This document shows, piece after piece, positions 39,169 through 48,598 of a stretch of 64,000 nt of DNA (positions within the stretch are counted from its first letter, which is position 1; each line of letters opens with the position of its first letter). This stretch comes from Oleiagrimonas sp963747595 (GTDB taxonomy: Bacteria; Pseudomonadota; Gammaproteobacteria; Xanthomonadales; Rhodanobacteraceae). The translations under genes were made by a program, and so were the position numbers. Location: the NCBI GenBank assembly GCA_963747595.1, contig CAVVFO010000001.1, positions 248,001-312,000 of the forward strand, given 5' to 3'. Below the pieces are notes generated by a model. It worked only from the letters and a program-made list of their open reading frames with translations. It did not search any database and was not told the DNA's origin.

Positions 39169-40485
39169 GTGTTTGCCTACTATCTCAAACTGGGCCTCAG
39201 AAGCCTGCGCCGCAATCCGGCGTTGACCGCATTGATGGTCATCACCATCGCCTTTGGCGTGGCGGCCTCGATGACCACTTGGTCGGTATTCCGCGCGGTG
39301 TCCGGCGATCCGATTCCGCAAAAGTCCGCGCGGCTGTTCGTGCCGCAGATCGACAACTGGGGGCCGCAACGTGGCGACAAGACCGGCAATCCGCCGGAAG
39401 CCATGGATTACACCGACGCCGTCAACCTGATGCGAGCGCATCGTGCCCGCTACCAGTCGGCGTTGTATCGCATCGGGCCTTCGGTGGTGCCCGCACAGAT
39501 CGGGCATCATCCCTTCAATGCCGGCGGTCACGCCGTGTTCGGCGAATTTTTCCCCATGCTGGATGTGCCCTTCAAATATGGCGGGCCATGGAGTGCGCAG
39601 GATGATGCGCAACGGGCGCGCGTGGTGGTGATCAGCAGCAAGCTCGACGACAAGCTGTTCGCCGGCGGCAACAGTGTCGGCAAGACCATCGACATTGACG
39701 GCAATGATTTTCGCGTCAGCGGTGTACTCGACCACTGGAATCCGCAGCCGCGCTTCTATGACGTGGTCAACAGCAGCAGTTTCAATGCCGACGAGGAAGA
39801 CCTGTTCGTGCCGTTTACCACGGCCATCGACGCCGGCATGGACAACCAGGGCAGCACCAACTGCTATGCCATGCCGGAGGAGCCCGGATTTGTGGGCCTG
39901 CAGCATTCCGAGTGCGTGTGGATCGCGTTCATGGTGCAGCTGGACGGCGCCGCAAAGGTGAATGCGTACAAACGCTTTCTGGACGGCTACGCACGTCAGC
40001 AGCAACAGGCCGGGCGTTTCACCTGGGCCCCCAACAACCGCTTGCGCAATCTGCCGGACTGGCTGGCCTACGAGCACGTGGTGCCCGATGACACCCAGAC
40101 ATCGTTGCTGGTGGCGCTGGGGCTGCTGCTGGTGTGTCTGGTCAACACCGCCGGCCTGCTCCTGGCCAAGTTCCTGCGTCGTTCGCCCGAAATCGGCGTG
40201 CGCCGCGCGCTGGGCGCGTCACGTCGCGAGATCTACTCCCAGTTCCTGATCGAGGCGGCCATGGTGGGCCTGGCCGGCGGCGTGCTGGGCCTGCTGCTGA
40301 CGGGGCTGGGCGTGCTCGGTATCGGCTGGGTGATGCCGAGCGACATCGCCGCGCTGGCGCGCATTGATGCCTCATTGCTGGGTCTGACCCTGTTGCTGGC
40401 GATCGTTGCCACCGTATTGGCCGGCTTGTATCCCACCTTTCGTGCCGCGCGGGTGCAGCCCGCCTGGCAGCTGAAATCCAATTGA
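39169..40485 (+). CDS. MacB/FtsX-type ABC permease, A-type, pair 1
   Basis: A 438-residue permease with MacB topology: helix 1 near residues 17-40, a 260-residue periplasmic domain, then three helices (about 312-332, 362-385 and 398-420) separated by the coupling segment EIGVRRALGASRREIYSQF. GTG 39169 has TGAGGAA upstream. The periplasmic domain contains the cysteine pair NCYAM ... SECVW found in A1 to A4. Its N-terminus (FAYYLKLGLRSLRRNPALTAL) is the most divergent of the five A copies. It should dimerise with the B-type partner 10 bp downstream. Confidence 0.9.
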   Translation: MFAYYLKLGLRSLRRNPALTALMVITIAFGVAASMTTWSVFRAVSGDPIPQKSARLFVPQIDNWGPQRGDKTGNPPEAMDYTDAVNLMRAHRARYQSALYRIGPSVVPAQIGHHPFNAGGHAVFGEFFPMLDVPFKYGGPWSAQDDAQRARVVVISSKLDDKLFAGGNSVGKTIDIDGNDFRVSGVLDHWNPQPRFYDVVNSSSFNADEEDLFVPFTTAIDAGMDNQGSTNCYAMPEEPGFVGLQHSECVWIAFMVQLDGAAKVNAYKRFLDGYARQQQQAGRFTWAPNNRLRNLPDWLAYEHVVPDDTQTSLLVALGLLLVCLVNTAGLLLAKFLRRSPEIGVRRALGASRREIYSQFLIEAAMVGLAGGVLGLLLTGLGVLGIGWVMPSDIAALARIDASLLGLTLLLAIVATVLAGLYPTFRAARVQPAWQLKSN

Positions 40486-40495
40486 GGCCCGACCG

Positions 40496-41755
40496 ATGAG
40501 CATGCATCCCATTCTGGCGGCCTTGCGCAAGCACAAGTCGGGCGTCGTGCTGATCGCCCTGCAGATCGCCCTGACCCTGGCCATCGTCTGCAACGCTGTG
40601 TTCATCATCAGCCAGCGCATCGAGCGGGTGAACCGGCCCACGGGCCTCAACGAGAACGACCTGTTTCTGGTCACCCAGCAATGGGTCGGGGCGCCCACCG
40701 GCGCGGATCCGGACAGCGTGGAGAAAACGGACAGCCTGCAGCAGAAGGACCTGGCCACCCTGCGCCGGATACCGGGCGTGGTCTCGGTCACACCGACCAA
40801 CTCCCTGCCGCTTCTGCAGTCCTCGTGGAACGGTGCCGTATCCCTGAAGCCGAGCATCCGCTTCAAGGACAAGTCCAGCTACCGCATGACTGCATTCTAT
40901 TTTGTCGATCAACACGGGCTGGACACGCTGGGCCTGAAACTGGTCGCAGGACGCAACTTCAGGGCGCTGGACGTCATGCACAAGGCGGCGCGGGCAAGCA
41001 TCGCGCCGCCGGCAATCATCATCACGCAGGCCGTGGCAAAGACATTGTTCGACGATGGCCAGGCGTTGGGCAAGACGGTCTACCTCAATGGGCAAAGCAA
41101 GCCGTCGCGGATCATCGGCATCGTCGCGCGCATGCAGACGCCGGGCCTGGGCAACTTCGCGGATCCGTTCGCCTACAACTCGGTGCTCGTCCCGCAGCGT
41201 CTGGATGCCGGCTTTTCCCGATACGCGGTCCGTACGCGGCCCGGACAGTTGACGGCGGTGATGCGCAAGGTGGCGCCAACCCTGTACAAGGCCGACCCGC
41301 TGCGCGTAATCGGTAGCGACGGCGTACGTAGCTTCGCCGACATCCGCGCCGACGCGTACAAGGGCGACCTCGGCATGGCGATCCTGATGAGCATCATCTG
41401 CCTGATCCTTATTGCCGTGACCGCCGCGGGCATCGTCGGACTGACCAGCTTCTGGGTGGGCCAGCGTCGCAAGCAGATCGGCGTGCGCCGTGCACTGGGC
41501 GCGCGCCAGGTCGACATCCTGCGTTACTTCCAGATCGAGAACCTCCTGATTGCAGGGGGCGGCGCCGTACTCGGCATCGTCCTGGCCGTGGGGCTCAATC
41601 TGTATCTGATGCAGCACATGGCCATGAATCGCCTGCCGGTCACCATTGTCCTCGCTGGCGTGGCGCTGGTCCTGGTGCTTGGGCAAGCCGCCGTGTTCCT
41701 GCCCGCGCGCCGCGCAGCCAGCGTGCCGCCGGCGTCGGCGACCAGGACCGTGTGA
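40496..41755 (+). CDS. MacB/FtsX-type ABC permease, B-type, pair 1
   Basis: A 419-residue partner of A1. It begins with HPILAALRKHKSGVVLIALQ and has the B-type helix-1 motif IVCNAVF. The periplasmic domain has no paired cysteines. The coupling region reads RKQIGVRRALGARQVDILRYFQIEN. The end RRAASVPPASATRTV matches the ATRTV tail of other B copies. ATG 40496 has GAGG nine bases upstream, ten bases after the A1 stop. Confidence 0.9.
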   Translation: MSMHPILAALRKHKSGVVLIALQIALTLAIVCNAVFIISQRIERVNRPTGLNENDLFLVTQQWVGAPTGADPDSVEKTDSLQQKDLATLRRIPGVVSVTPTNSLPLLQSSWNGAVSLKPSIRFKDKSSYRMTAFYFVDQHGLDTLGLKLVAGRNFRALDVMHKAARASIAPPAIIITQAVAKTLFDDGQALGKTVYLNGQSKPSRIIGIVARMQTPGLGNFADPFAYNSVLVPQRLDAGFSRYAVRTRPGQLTAVMRKVAPTLYKADPLRVIGSDGVRSFADIRADAYKGDLGMAILMSIICLILIAVTAAGIVGLTSFWVGQRRKQIGVRRALGARQVDILRYFQIENLLIAGGGAVLGIVLAVGLNLYLMQHMAMNRLPVTIVLAGVALVLVLGQAAVFLPARRAASVPPASATRTV

Positions 41756-41855
41756 TGAGTGCAGGTGTCGCCCACGGAAAGCGAGCCATAGCAGGAAATA
41801 TCCTCTCCAGCCCCCGAGTCCGCCCCGTCATGCCTTGTGCCGCAGGATCAATCTG

Positions 41856-43160
41856 ATGTTTGGCTACTACCTGGATCTGGCCTTTCGCAGCCTCAGGCGC
41901 AACCGGGTGCTGACGGCGCTGATGGTGTTGGCCATCGCCGTCGGCATCGGTGCGAGCATGACCACGTTGACGGTATTGCATGTGCTGTCGGGTAATCCGC
42001 TTCCGGACAAGAGCGCGTACCTGTATCGCCCGCAGATCGACCCGCGCGACATGATCAATGCCCGCCCGAACCAGGAGCCGCCGGACCAGGTCACCTGGAT
42101 CGACGGCATGAACCTGCTCAATGCCAAGCGTGCCGACCACCAGGCGCTGATGACCGGCGGCCGGGTGGCGGTGCAACCGGGGGACTCGACGCTGGATCCG
42201 TTCTACGAGAACGCGCGCTACACCTCGGCCGGATTCTTCCCGATGTTCGCAGTGCCGTTCCAGTACGGACATCCATGGAGTGCAGCGGAGGATCAGGCCC
42301 GGGCACGAGTGGCAGTGATCAGCGCGGCATTGAACGACAAATTGTTCGGTGGCAAGGACAGCGTCGGACAGACGGCGCGTTTTTCGGGCACGGCGCTGCG
42401 CATCGTCGGCGTGCTCGGCGACTGGCGGCCCAATCCGCACTTCTATGACCTCACGCTGGGAAGCTTCAACGCGAACGAGGGCGTCTACCTGCCCTTGTCC
42501 ACCTCGCAGGACCTGAAGCTCGAGCACGATGGCAACAACAATTGCTGGGGCAACGGCGGCGGTGGCATGCACCCGACCCACAACGCCCCCTGCGTGTGGT
42601 TGCAGTTCTGGGTGCAGCTAGATGACCCGGCCAAGGCCACGGCGTACAAAACGTTTCTCATTCACTACTCCAGAGAGCAGAAGGCCCTGGGCCGATTCCA
42701 GCGATCGCCGAACGTGCGCCTGCGCAATCTCATGCAATGGCTTCACTACGTTCAGGTGGTTCCGGACGACGTGCGTTTGCAGACGTGGCTGGCATTCGGT
42801 TTTTTGCTGGTGTGCCTGATCAACACGGTCGGCCTGATGCTGGCGAAATTCATGCGCCGCACGGGCGAGCTTGGCGTCCGCCGCGCGCTGGGTGCGTCGC
42901 GGCGCGCATTGTTTGCGCAACTGCTTGTGGAATCAGCCGTGATCGGCCTGTTCGGCAGCATTTGTGGCTTGCTGCTGGCCGTCCTGGGACTGTGGCTGGT
43001 GCGCCAGCAGTCGGACAGCTATGCCGCACTGGCGCATCTGGACCCGACGATGTTGCTGATCACCTTCGTGCTCGCGATCGGCGCCAGTCTGCTGGCCGGC
43101 CTCCTGCCGGCGTCGCGCGCCTGCCGGGTTGCACCCGGGCTGCAACTGAAGAGCAACTAG
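41856..43160 (+). CDS. MacB/FtsX-type ABC permease, A-type, pair 2
   Basis: A 434-residue A-type copy beginning FGYYLDLAFRSLRRNRVLTA. The periplasmic cysteine pair is NNCWGN ... APCVW. Coupling segment: ELGVRRALGASRRALFAQLL. The frame is open upstream to 41646 inside B1, but ATG 41856 (AGGAT upstream) gives the shared A-type start. A 100-bp gap with no visible terminator separates it from pair 1. Confidence 0.9.
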   Translation: MFGYYLDLAFRSLRRNRVLTALMVLAIAVGIGASMTTLTVLHVLSGNPLPDKSAYLYRPQIDPRDMINARPNQEPPDQVTWIDGMNLLNAKRADHQALMTGGRVAVQPGDSTLDPFYENARYTSAGFFPMFAVPFQYGHPWSAAEDQARARVAVISAALNDKLFGGKDSVGQTARFSGTALRIVGVLGDWRPNPHFYDLTLGSFNANEGVYLPLSTSQDLKLEHDGNNNCWGNGGGGMHPTHNAPCVWLQFWVQLDDPAKATAYKTFLIHYSREQKALGRFQRSPNVRLRNLMQWLHYVQVVPDDVRLQTWLAFGFLLVCLINTVGLMLAKFMRRTGELGVRRALGASRRALFAQLLVESAVIGLFGSICGLLLAVLGLWLVRQQSDSYAALAHLDPTMLLITFVLAIGASLLAGLLPASRACRVAPGLQLKSN

Positions 43161-43172
43161 ACCGGAGCAGCC

Positions 43173-44408
43173 ATGATGGAACTTCGACCGATTCTCTCCA
43201 CACTGCGCCGGCACAAGGTGGTCACGGCGCTGCTGGTGCTGGAAATCGCACTGAGCTGCGCCATCGTGTGCAACGCGGTGTTCCTGATCGGACAGCGGTT
43301 GCAGCGCATGGACTTGCCCAGTGGCATCGCCGAGCACGAACTGGTTCAAATCCAGCTGGGTGACATCGGCAGCAGCCCGGATGCCGTGGCGCAGACGCAA
43401 ACCGATCTGGCTGCGTTGCGGCAGATTTCCGGCGTCAAGCAGGTGGCTGTGGCCAGCCAGTTGCCGTTCGCCAACGGTGGTTCCTCGAATGGCGGTATCA
43501 AGCTCAGCCCGCAGCAGCAGCAGGATACGCTCAACGCCACAGAGTATTTCGGCCAGAATTTGATGCCCACGCTGGGTTTGCATCTGGTGGCTGGACGCGC
43601 TTTCCGGCCGGATGAATATGTCGACCTGGATAGCGCGGTCGCGGCGCTGCACAGCGGCAATCTGCAGGGGATGCCCCGCGTCCTGATCATCACACGCACG
43701 ATGGCCGATCGGTTGTGGCCGCATCAGAGTGCACTGGGCAAGACCATCTACCAGGGCAAGGGCGTACCATTCCGGGTCATCGGCGTGGTTGCGCATCTGG
43801 CACGACCGAACAACCTTCAGCTCGGCATCGAATACAGCACCGTGTGGCCGCTGCGCATGACCGCAGCCGAAGGCGGCAGCTATCTGATCCGCAGTGCGCC
43901 CAAGGATCGGCAGAGGGTGCTGAAAACAGCGCTGGCCAAACTCAAGTCCCTCGACCCCAATCGGGTGGTGTTGGGAAAGCGCACCTACGATGAGGCACGC
44001 AAGGCATTTTTCGGGCCCGATCGTGCCATGGCCGGCATGCTGGCGGGTGTGATTGCTGCGCTGCTGTTGGTCACTGCACTCGGGATCGTCGGGTTGGCGA
44101 GTTTCTGGGTGGCGCAGCGGCACAAGCAGATCGGCATCCGTCGTGCGCTGGGCGCCACGCGGGGCAACATCCAGTCCTACTTCCAGACCGAGAATTTCCT
44201 CATCGTCATGTTCGGCATCGTGCTGGGCATGGTGCTGGCCTACGGCATCAATCTGCTGCTGATGCAGTACTACGAACTGCCGCGTCTGCCGTGGACCTAT
44301 CTTCCGGTGGGGGCGGTGGCACTGTGTCTTCTGGGTCAGGTAGCGGTATTGGGTCCGGCCATGCGCGCGGCACGCGTGCCGCCGGTCGTCGCGACCCGGA
44401 CCGTGTGA
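43173..44408 (+). CDS. MacB/FtsX-type ABC permease, B-type, pair 2
   Basis: A 411-residue B-type copy (ELRPILSTLRRHKVVTALLV; IVCNAVFLIGQR). Its periplasmic domain is Gln/Ser-rich near KLSPQQQQDTLN and lacks a cysteine pair. Coupling region HKQIGIRRALGATRGNIQSYF and tail PPVVATRTV. GGAG lies eight bases before ATG 43173, 12 bases after the A2 stop. A 178-bp gap without recognisable features follows. Confidence 0.9.
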   Translation: MMELRPILSTLRRHKVVTALLVLEIALSCAIVCNAVFLIGQRLQRMDLPSGIAEHELVQIQLGDIGSSPDAVAQTQTDLAALRQISGVKQVAVASQLPFANGGSSNGGIKLSPQQQQDTLNATEYFGQNLMPTLGLHLVAGRAFRPDEYVDLDSAVAALHSGNLQGMPRVLIITRTMADRLWPHQSALGKTIYQGKGVPFRVIGVVAHLARPNNLQLGIEYSTVWPLRMTAAEGGSYLIRSAPKDRQRVLKTALAKLKSLDPNRVVLGKRTYDEARKAFFGPDRAMAGMLAGVIAALLLVTALGIVGLASFWVAQRHKQIGIRRALGATRGNIQSYFQTENFLIVMFGIVLGMVLAYGINLLLMQYYELPRLPWTYLPVGAVALCLLGQVAVLGPAMRAARVPPVVATRTV

Positions 44409-44586
44409 TGAAGGGTCAGCCTGACATGGCAACGACCGGGAAGCGCCGCGACAGCAACGAGGTGCGGACATATGGCGGCGACCGGATGCCCGTGACGAAC
44501 GATGCGTCGCAGCGTCCCGCCGACGACCGGGACGTCCCCATGCGGCATGGCAGATTCTCGATCCCGCGTTCCGCAGGAGCGACCTG

Positions 44587-45885
44587 ATGTTCGGCTACTA
44601 TCTCGATCTGGCCTTGCGCAGCCTCAAGCGCAACAAGGTTCTGACCACGTTGATGGTCGTCACCCTGGCCGTGGGCATCGGTGCCTGCATCACCACGTTG
44701 ACGGTGTTGAGGCTCTTGTCCGGCGATCCCATTCCGCAAAAGAGCGCGCGGCTGTTCTCGCCGCAGCTCGATCCGTTCGGATCGACACTGACGGCATCCG
44801 TACCGAAGCGGCCGCAGACGCTGATGAGCTACCGCGACGCCATGGCGTTGCTGCAGTCGCACAAGGCCCAACGGCAGACCGTGACGGTCGGGACGGCGAT
44901 CAAGATCGCTCCGACGGGGACCCAGCGGCATCCTTTTTTCAGCGACGGTGTGATGACCACGCCGGATTTTTTCCGCATGTTCGATGTGCCATTCGAGTAC
45001 GGCAGCAGTTGGGACGCTGCCGATGAAACCAGCAGCGCACGCAAGGTGGTGATCGCCGATTTTCTCAACCAGAAGCTGTTCGGCGGCGGCAACAGCGTCG
45101 GCCGCAGCATCCGCATCGAGGAGCACGATTACCGCATCGTCGGTGTGCTCCGGCACTGGGCGCCGCAGCCGCATTTCTACGTGATGGGATCGCGGGGAGT
45201 CTATGGCGAGGGCGATGGCGTGTTCGTGCCGCTGTCGACGGCCCTGGACGACGGCATGCAGCCGGCTTCGCTCAATTGCTACGCCAGGGGTGACTACAGC
45301 CAACTGAAAACTGCGCCCTGCATGTGGCTCATCCCCTGGGTGCAATTTGCGCATCCGTCGCAGGCGAGTGCCTACAAACGCTTTTTCTCCAATTACGTGG
45401 CGCAGCAGGTCAGCGCCGGGCGGTTGTATCGCCACGATATTGCGTTGCCGGATCTGATGCAGTACCTGCGCAAGATGAAGGTGGTACCCGACGATGCGCG
45501 GCTGCAGGCGCAGCTGGCGCTGGGGTTTCTGCTGATCTGCGTGGTCAACACGGTGGGCCTGCTGCTGGCCAAGTGCTTGCGCCGCTCGCGCGAGATCGGC
45601 GTGCGCCGCGCGCTGGGTGCCACGCGTCGCGCGATCTTCGCGCAGTTTCTCACCGAGGCCGGGGTCATCGGCATTGCCGGGGGCATCCTGGGTCTGATCC
45701 TGGCGTTATTGGGTTTGTGGGGCGTGCGCCAGCAGCCGGCCGATTACGCCAAGCTGGCGCATCTGGATCCCGGCATGTTCGCGTTCACCTTCGCGGTGGC
45801 GCTGGTGGCCAGCCTGGTCGCCGGCCTGCTGCCGGCGTGGCGTGCCTGCGTGGTGGCGCCGGCGCCACAACTGAAAAGCACCTGA
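44587..45885 (+). CDS. MacB/FtsX-type ABC permease, A-type, pair 3
   Basis: A 432-residue A-type copy (FGYYLDLALRSLKRNKVLTT). It shares SGDPIPQKSARLF with A1, which suggests these two are the closest A copies in the first loop. The cysteine pair reads NCYARG ... APCMW. Coupling segment EIGVRRALGATRRAIFAQFL. AGGAG lies nine bases before the ATG. Confidence 0.9.
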   Translation: MFGYYLDLALRSLKRNKVLTTLMVVTLAVGIGACITTLTVLRLLSGDPIPQKSARLFSPQLDPFGSTLTASVPKRPQTLMSYRDAMALLQSHKAQRQTVTVGTAIKIAPTGTQRHPFFSDGVMTTPDFFRMFDVPFEYGSSWDAADETSSARKVVIADFLNQKLFGGGNSVGRSIRIEEHDYRIVGVLRHWAPQPHFYVMGSRGVYGEGDGVFVPLSTALDDGMQPASLNCYARGDYSQLKTAPCMWLIPWVQFAHPSQASAYKRFFSNYVAQQVSAGRLYRHDIALPDLMQYLRKMKVVPDDARLQAQLALGFLLICVVNTVGLLLAKCLRRSREIGVRRALGATRRAIFAQFLTEAGVIGIAGGILGLILALLGLWGVRQQPADYAKLAHLDPGMFAFTFAVALVASLVAGLLPAWRACVVAPAPQLKST

Positions 45886-45895
45886 GGTCATGCGC

Positions 45896-47107
45896 ATGGA
45901 TATCCGACCCATTGTCTCCAGTCTGCGCAAGCACCGCATTCCGGCGCTGCTGATCGTTCTGGAGATTACTCTGGCCTGCGCGGTGATGTGCAACGCCGTA
46001 TTCCTGATTTCGCAGCGTGTCTCCAATATGCATCTGCCCAATGCCATCGACGCGCAGGGCATTTCGGTGGTCTCGGTGGATGGCACCGACCCAGAGCAAG
46101 TGGCCGACAGTATTCCGCGCGATCTGGCCGCCCTTCGCGGCATCGCCGGCGTACATGCCGCAGCGGACGTGAACACCATGCCGTTGAGCCGCAGCGGCTT
46201 TGGTACCGCCGTGTACCCGACGGCCGCGCGCAAGAGTTCCAAATACGTGACCCAGTATCTGATGACAACCGGAGGAGAAAAAGCGTTCGGCCTGCATTTG
46301 CTGCGCGGGCGTTTCTTCACCAGCCAAGAATATGCCGGTTCGGGGCTCAGCAGCGGATATGTGTCCACCGGACATGTGGCCATCGTGACCCGCAGTCTTG
46401 CGCACAAGCTGTGGCCAGGGCAGAGCGCCGTGGGCAAGGTGCTGTATGCGATCGACGACAACAGTTACACCGTCGTCGGCGTCGCCGCTGATGTGCTGGC
46501 GCCCAGATTGTCCAGCAGCAAGGAAAGGGGCAATTACGACAATGTCTTTTTCCCGGTGAAGCCGGTGGCGAACCTGGACACATACATACTGCGCAGCGCC
46601 CCCGGGCAGAGACAGGATGTCCTGCGCCGCGCAAAAAAGGTGCTGACGCAGCTCGAGCCCAGCGCGGTGATCAGGGGGCAGACGTACACGAAGATGCGCA
46701 CCACCTATTTCGCCAACGCCACCAGCATGATCTGGATTCTGGTGCTGGTGTGCATCGTGATGCTGGGCGTGACCGCCTTCGGCATCGTCGGGCTGACCAG
46801 TTTCTGGGTCACGCAGCGACGCGCGCAGATCGGCATCCGCCGCGCCCTGGGTGCACGGCAGAGCGATATCCGCAGCTACTTCCAGACCGAGAATTTTCTG
46901 CTGGTGACAGCGGGCGTGGTGCTGGGCATGGCGCTGGCGTGGACCATCAACCTCTATCTCATGCGCCACTACGAGCTGGCGCGCATGCCATGGCTGTACC
47001 TGCCGGTGGGCGCCTTGGCCCTGTGGTTGATCGGTCAGATGGCCGTGCTCGGCCCGGCCGTGCGTGCCGCACGCGTACCGCCCGTGGTGGCGACAAGGGG
47101 AGCGTGA
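45896..47107 (+). CDS. MacB/FtsX-type ABC permease, B-type, pair 3
   Basis: A 403-residue B-type copy (DIRPIVSSLRKHRIPALLIV; VMCNAVFLISQR). ATG 45896 is preferred because GAGG is eight bases upstream; ATG 45890 would leave only two bases. It lacks the usual ATRTV tail, ending PPVVATRGA. A REP element lies 29 bp after the stop. Confidence 0.9.
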   Translation: MDIRPIVSSLRKHRIPALLIVLEITLACAVMCNAVFLISQRVSNMHLPNAIDAQGISVVSVDGTDPEQVADSIPRDLAALRGIAGVHAAADVNTMPLSRSGFGTAVYPTAARKSSKYVTQYLMTTGGEKAFGLHLLRGRFFTSQEYAGSGLSSGYVSTGHVAIVTRSLAHKLWPGQSAVGKVLYAIDDNSYTVVGVAADVLAPRLSSSKERGNYDNVFFPVKPVANLDTYILRSAPGQRQDVLRRAKKVLTQLEPSAVIRGQTYTKMRTTYFANATSMIWILVLVCIVMLGVTAFGIVGLTSFWVTQRRAQIGIRRALGARQSDIRSYFQTENFLLVTAGVVLGMALAWTINLYLMRHYELARMPWLYLPVGALALWLIGQMAVLGPAVRAARVPPVVATRGA

Positions 47108-47135
47108 ATCCGATGACGGATACCAGCGACGATGT

Positions 47136-47170
47136 CGGGCGGATCAAGGAGCAACGCGACGGATCCGCCC
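47136..47170. repeat. Short REP element between permease pairs 3 and 4
   Basis: CGGGCGGATCAAGGAGCAAC (47136-47155) pairs with GACGGATCCGCCC (47158-47170). It is a nearly intact palindrome of the family, lacking the GTAG head. Confidence 0.72.
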
Positions 47171-47264
47171 TGCGCGTTATCAGCAAACGTGGATCGATCT
47201 TGGCGCCAGCGATGCGCGCTGTCGCGGCAAGACGAACGGCACAATTCCGGAGGCGATTGAACTG

Positions 47265-48587
47265 ATGTTTGGTTACTACCTCAACCTGGCGTTGCTCAGC
47301 CTGAAGCGCAACAAGATGCTGACTGCATTGATGGTGCTGGCCATTGCGGTCGGTATCGGTGCCAGCATGACCACGCTGACGGTGATGCATCTTCTGTCCG
47401 GCGATCCGTTGCCCGGCAAGAGCGGACATCTGTTCTATGCGCAGGTGGATCCCAACCCGACCGACCAGGCCAGCCACAAGGTTCCGCCCGATATGCTGGA
47501 CTATCGATCGGCGGTGGATCTCTGGCAGGCGCACCGCGCCGACCGCCAGGCGTTGGTCGTGGACAGCACGGTCAAGGTGCAGGCGCCGGATGCGAATCTG
47601 CCGCCGCTGATGTTGCCGATGCTGTCCACCACCGCCGGTTTCTTTCCGATGTTCGATGTGCCATTCCAGTACGGTCGGGGCTGGAGCGCGGACGACGACG
47701 CCAGGCATGCCCGCGTTGCCGTGATCTCATCGGATCTCAACGACCGCCTGTTCGGCGGCGCGGACAGCGTCGGCCGCACGCTGCGCCTGCGCGGCAGCGA
47801 CGTGCGCATTGTCGCCGTGCTGGCGCCGTGGCGGCCGTCCCCCCTGTTCTATGACGTGCGTGGCGGGCGTTTTGCCCAGGGCCAGACCGGGGCCTTCTAT
47901 GGCAAGGCACAGGATGTGTTCACGCCGTTCAACACCGGCCTGGACATCAACGACGGCAACTTTCAGCAATTCACCTGCTGGCATGTTCCCAAAACACCCG
48001 GGCACCTGAAAAATGCACCGTGCGAGTGGGTGGGCCTCTGGGTGCAGCTGGATAATGCCGCGAAGGTGGCTGGTTATCGTCGATACCTGGCCCATTATGC
48101 GGCGCAACAGAAGTCGCTTGGACGCTTCAGGTATGCCGAGACCCGGCTGAGAACGCTGATGCAATGGCTGGACTTCAATCGCGTGGTCCCCGGCGATGTG
48201 AAGCTGCAGACCTGGTTGGCGTTTGCATTTCTCGCCATCTGCCTGTTCAACACAGTGGGTCTGTTGCTGGCCAAGTTTCTTCGGCGCGGCGGCGAAATCG
48301 GCGTGCGTCGCGCGCTGGGTGCCAGTCGCGGGGCGGTGTTCGCGCAATGCCTGGTCGAGGCGGGTCTGATCGGTCTGATGGGCGGCATCGGCGGATGGCT
48401 GATGACTCTTCTTGGCTTGTGGCTGGTGCGTCGCCAGCCAGTAGAGTATGCGGACCTGGCACACCTGAATGCCACGATGTTCCTTCTCACGTTCGTGCTA
48501 TCGGTGGCCGTCAGTCTGCTCGCCGGGGCGTTGCCCGCGCTGCGTGCCAGCCGCATTACGCCTGCACTGCAACTCAAGACGCTGTGA
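47265..48587 (+). CDS. MacB/FtsX-type ABC permease, A-type, pair 4
   Basis: A 440-residue A-type copy (FGYYLNLALLSLKRNKMLTA). The cysteine pair is FTCWHV ... APCEW. Coupling segment EIGVRRALGASRGAVFAQCL. The ribosome site GGAGG is about 13 bases from ATG 47265, rather far, so translation may be weaker than for other copies. The open frame upstream to 47064 overlaps B3 and the REP and is not coding. Confidence 0.9.
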   Translation: MFGYYLNLALLSLKRNKMLTALMVLAIAVGIGASMTTLTVMHLLSGDPLPGKSGHLFYAQVDPNPTDQASHKVPPDMLDYRSAVDLWQAHRADRQALVVDSTVKVQAPDANLPPLMLPMLSTTAGFFPMFDVPFQYGRGWSADDDARHARVAVISSDLNDRLFGGADSVGRTLRLRGSDVRIVAVLAPWRPSPLFYDVRGGRFAQGQTGAFYGKAQDVFTPFNTGLDINDGNFQQFTCWHVPKTPGHLKNAPCEWVGLWVQLDNAAKVAGYRRYLAHYAAQQKSLGRFRYAETRLRTLMQWLDFNRVVPGDVKLQTWLAFAFLAICLFNTVGLLLAKFLRRGGEIGVRRALGASRGAVFAQCLVEAGLIGLMGGIGGWLMTLLGLWLVRRQPVEYADLAHLNATMFLLTFVLSVAVSLLAGALPALRASRITPALQLKTL

Positions 48588-48598
48588 GGATGACCTCC

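Noticed and set aside
47200..47215. Weak internal sigma-54-like site before permease A4 (TTGGCGCC-AGCG-ATGC)
   Set aside because: GG and GC spacing is right, but three core bases differ from consensus and REP-type sequence here often yields GG-N10-GC by chance.
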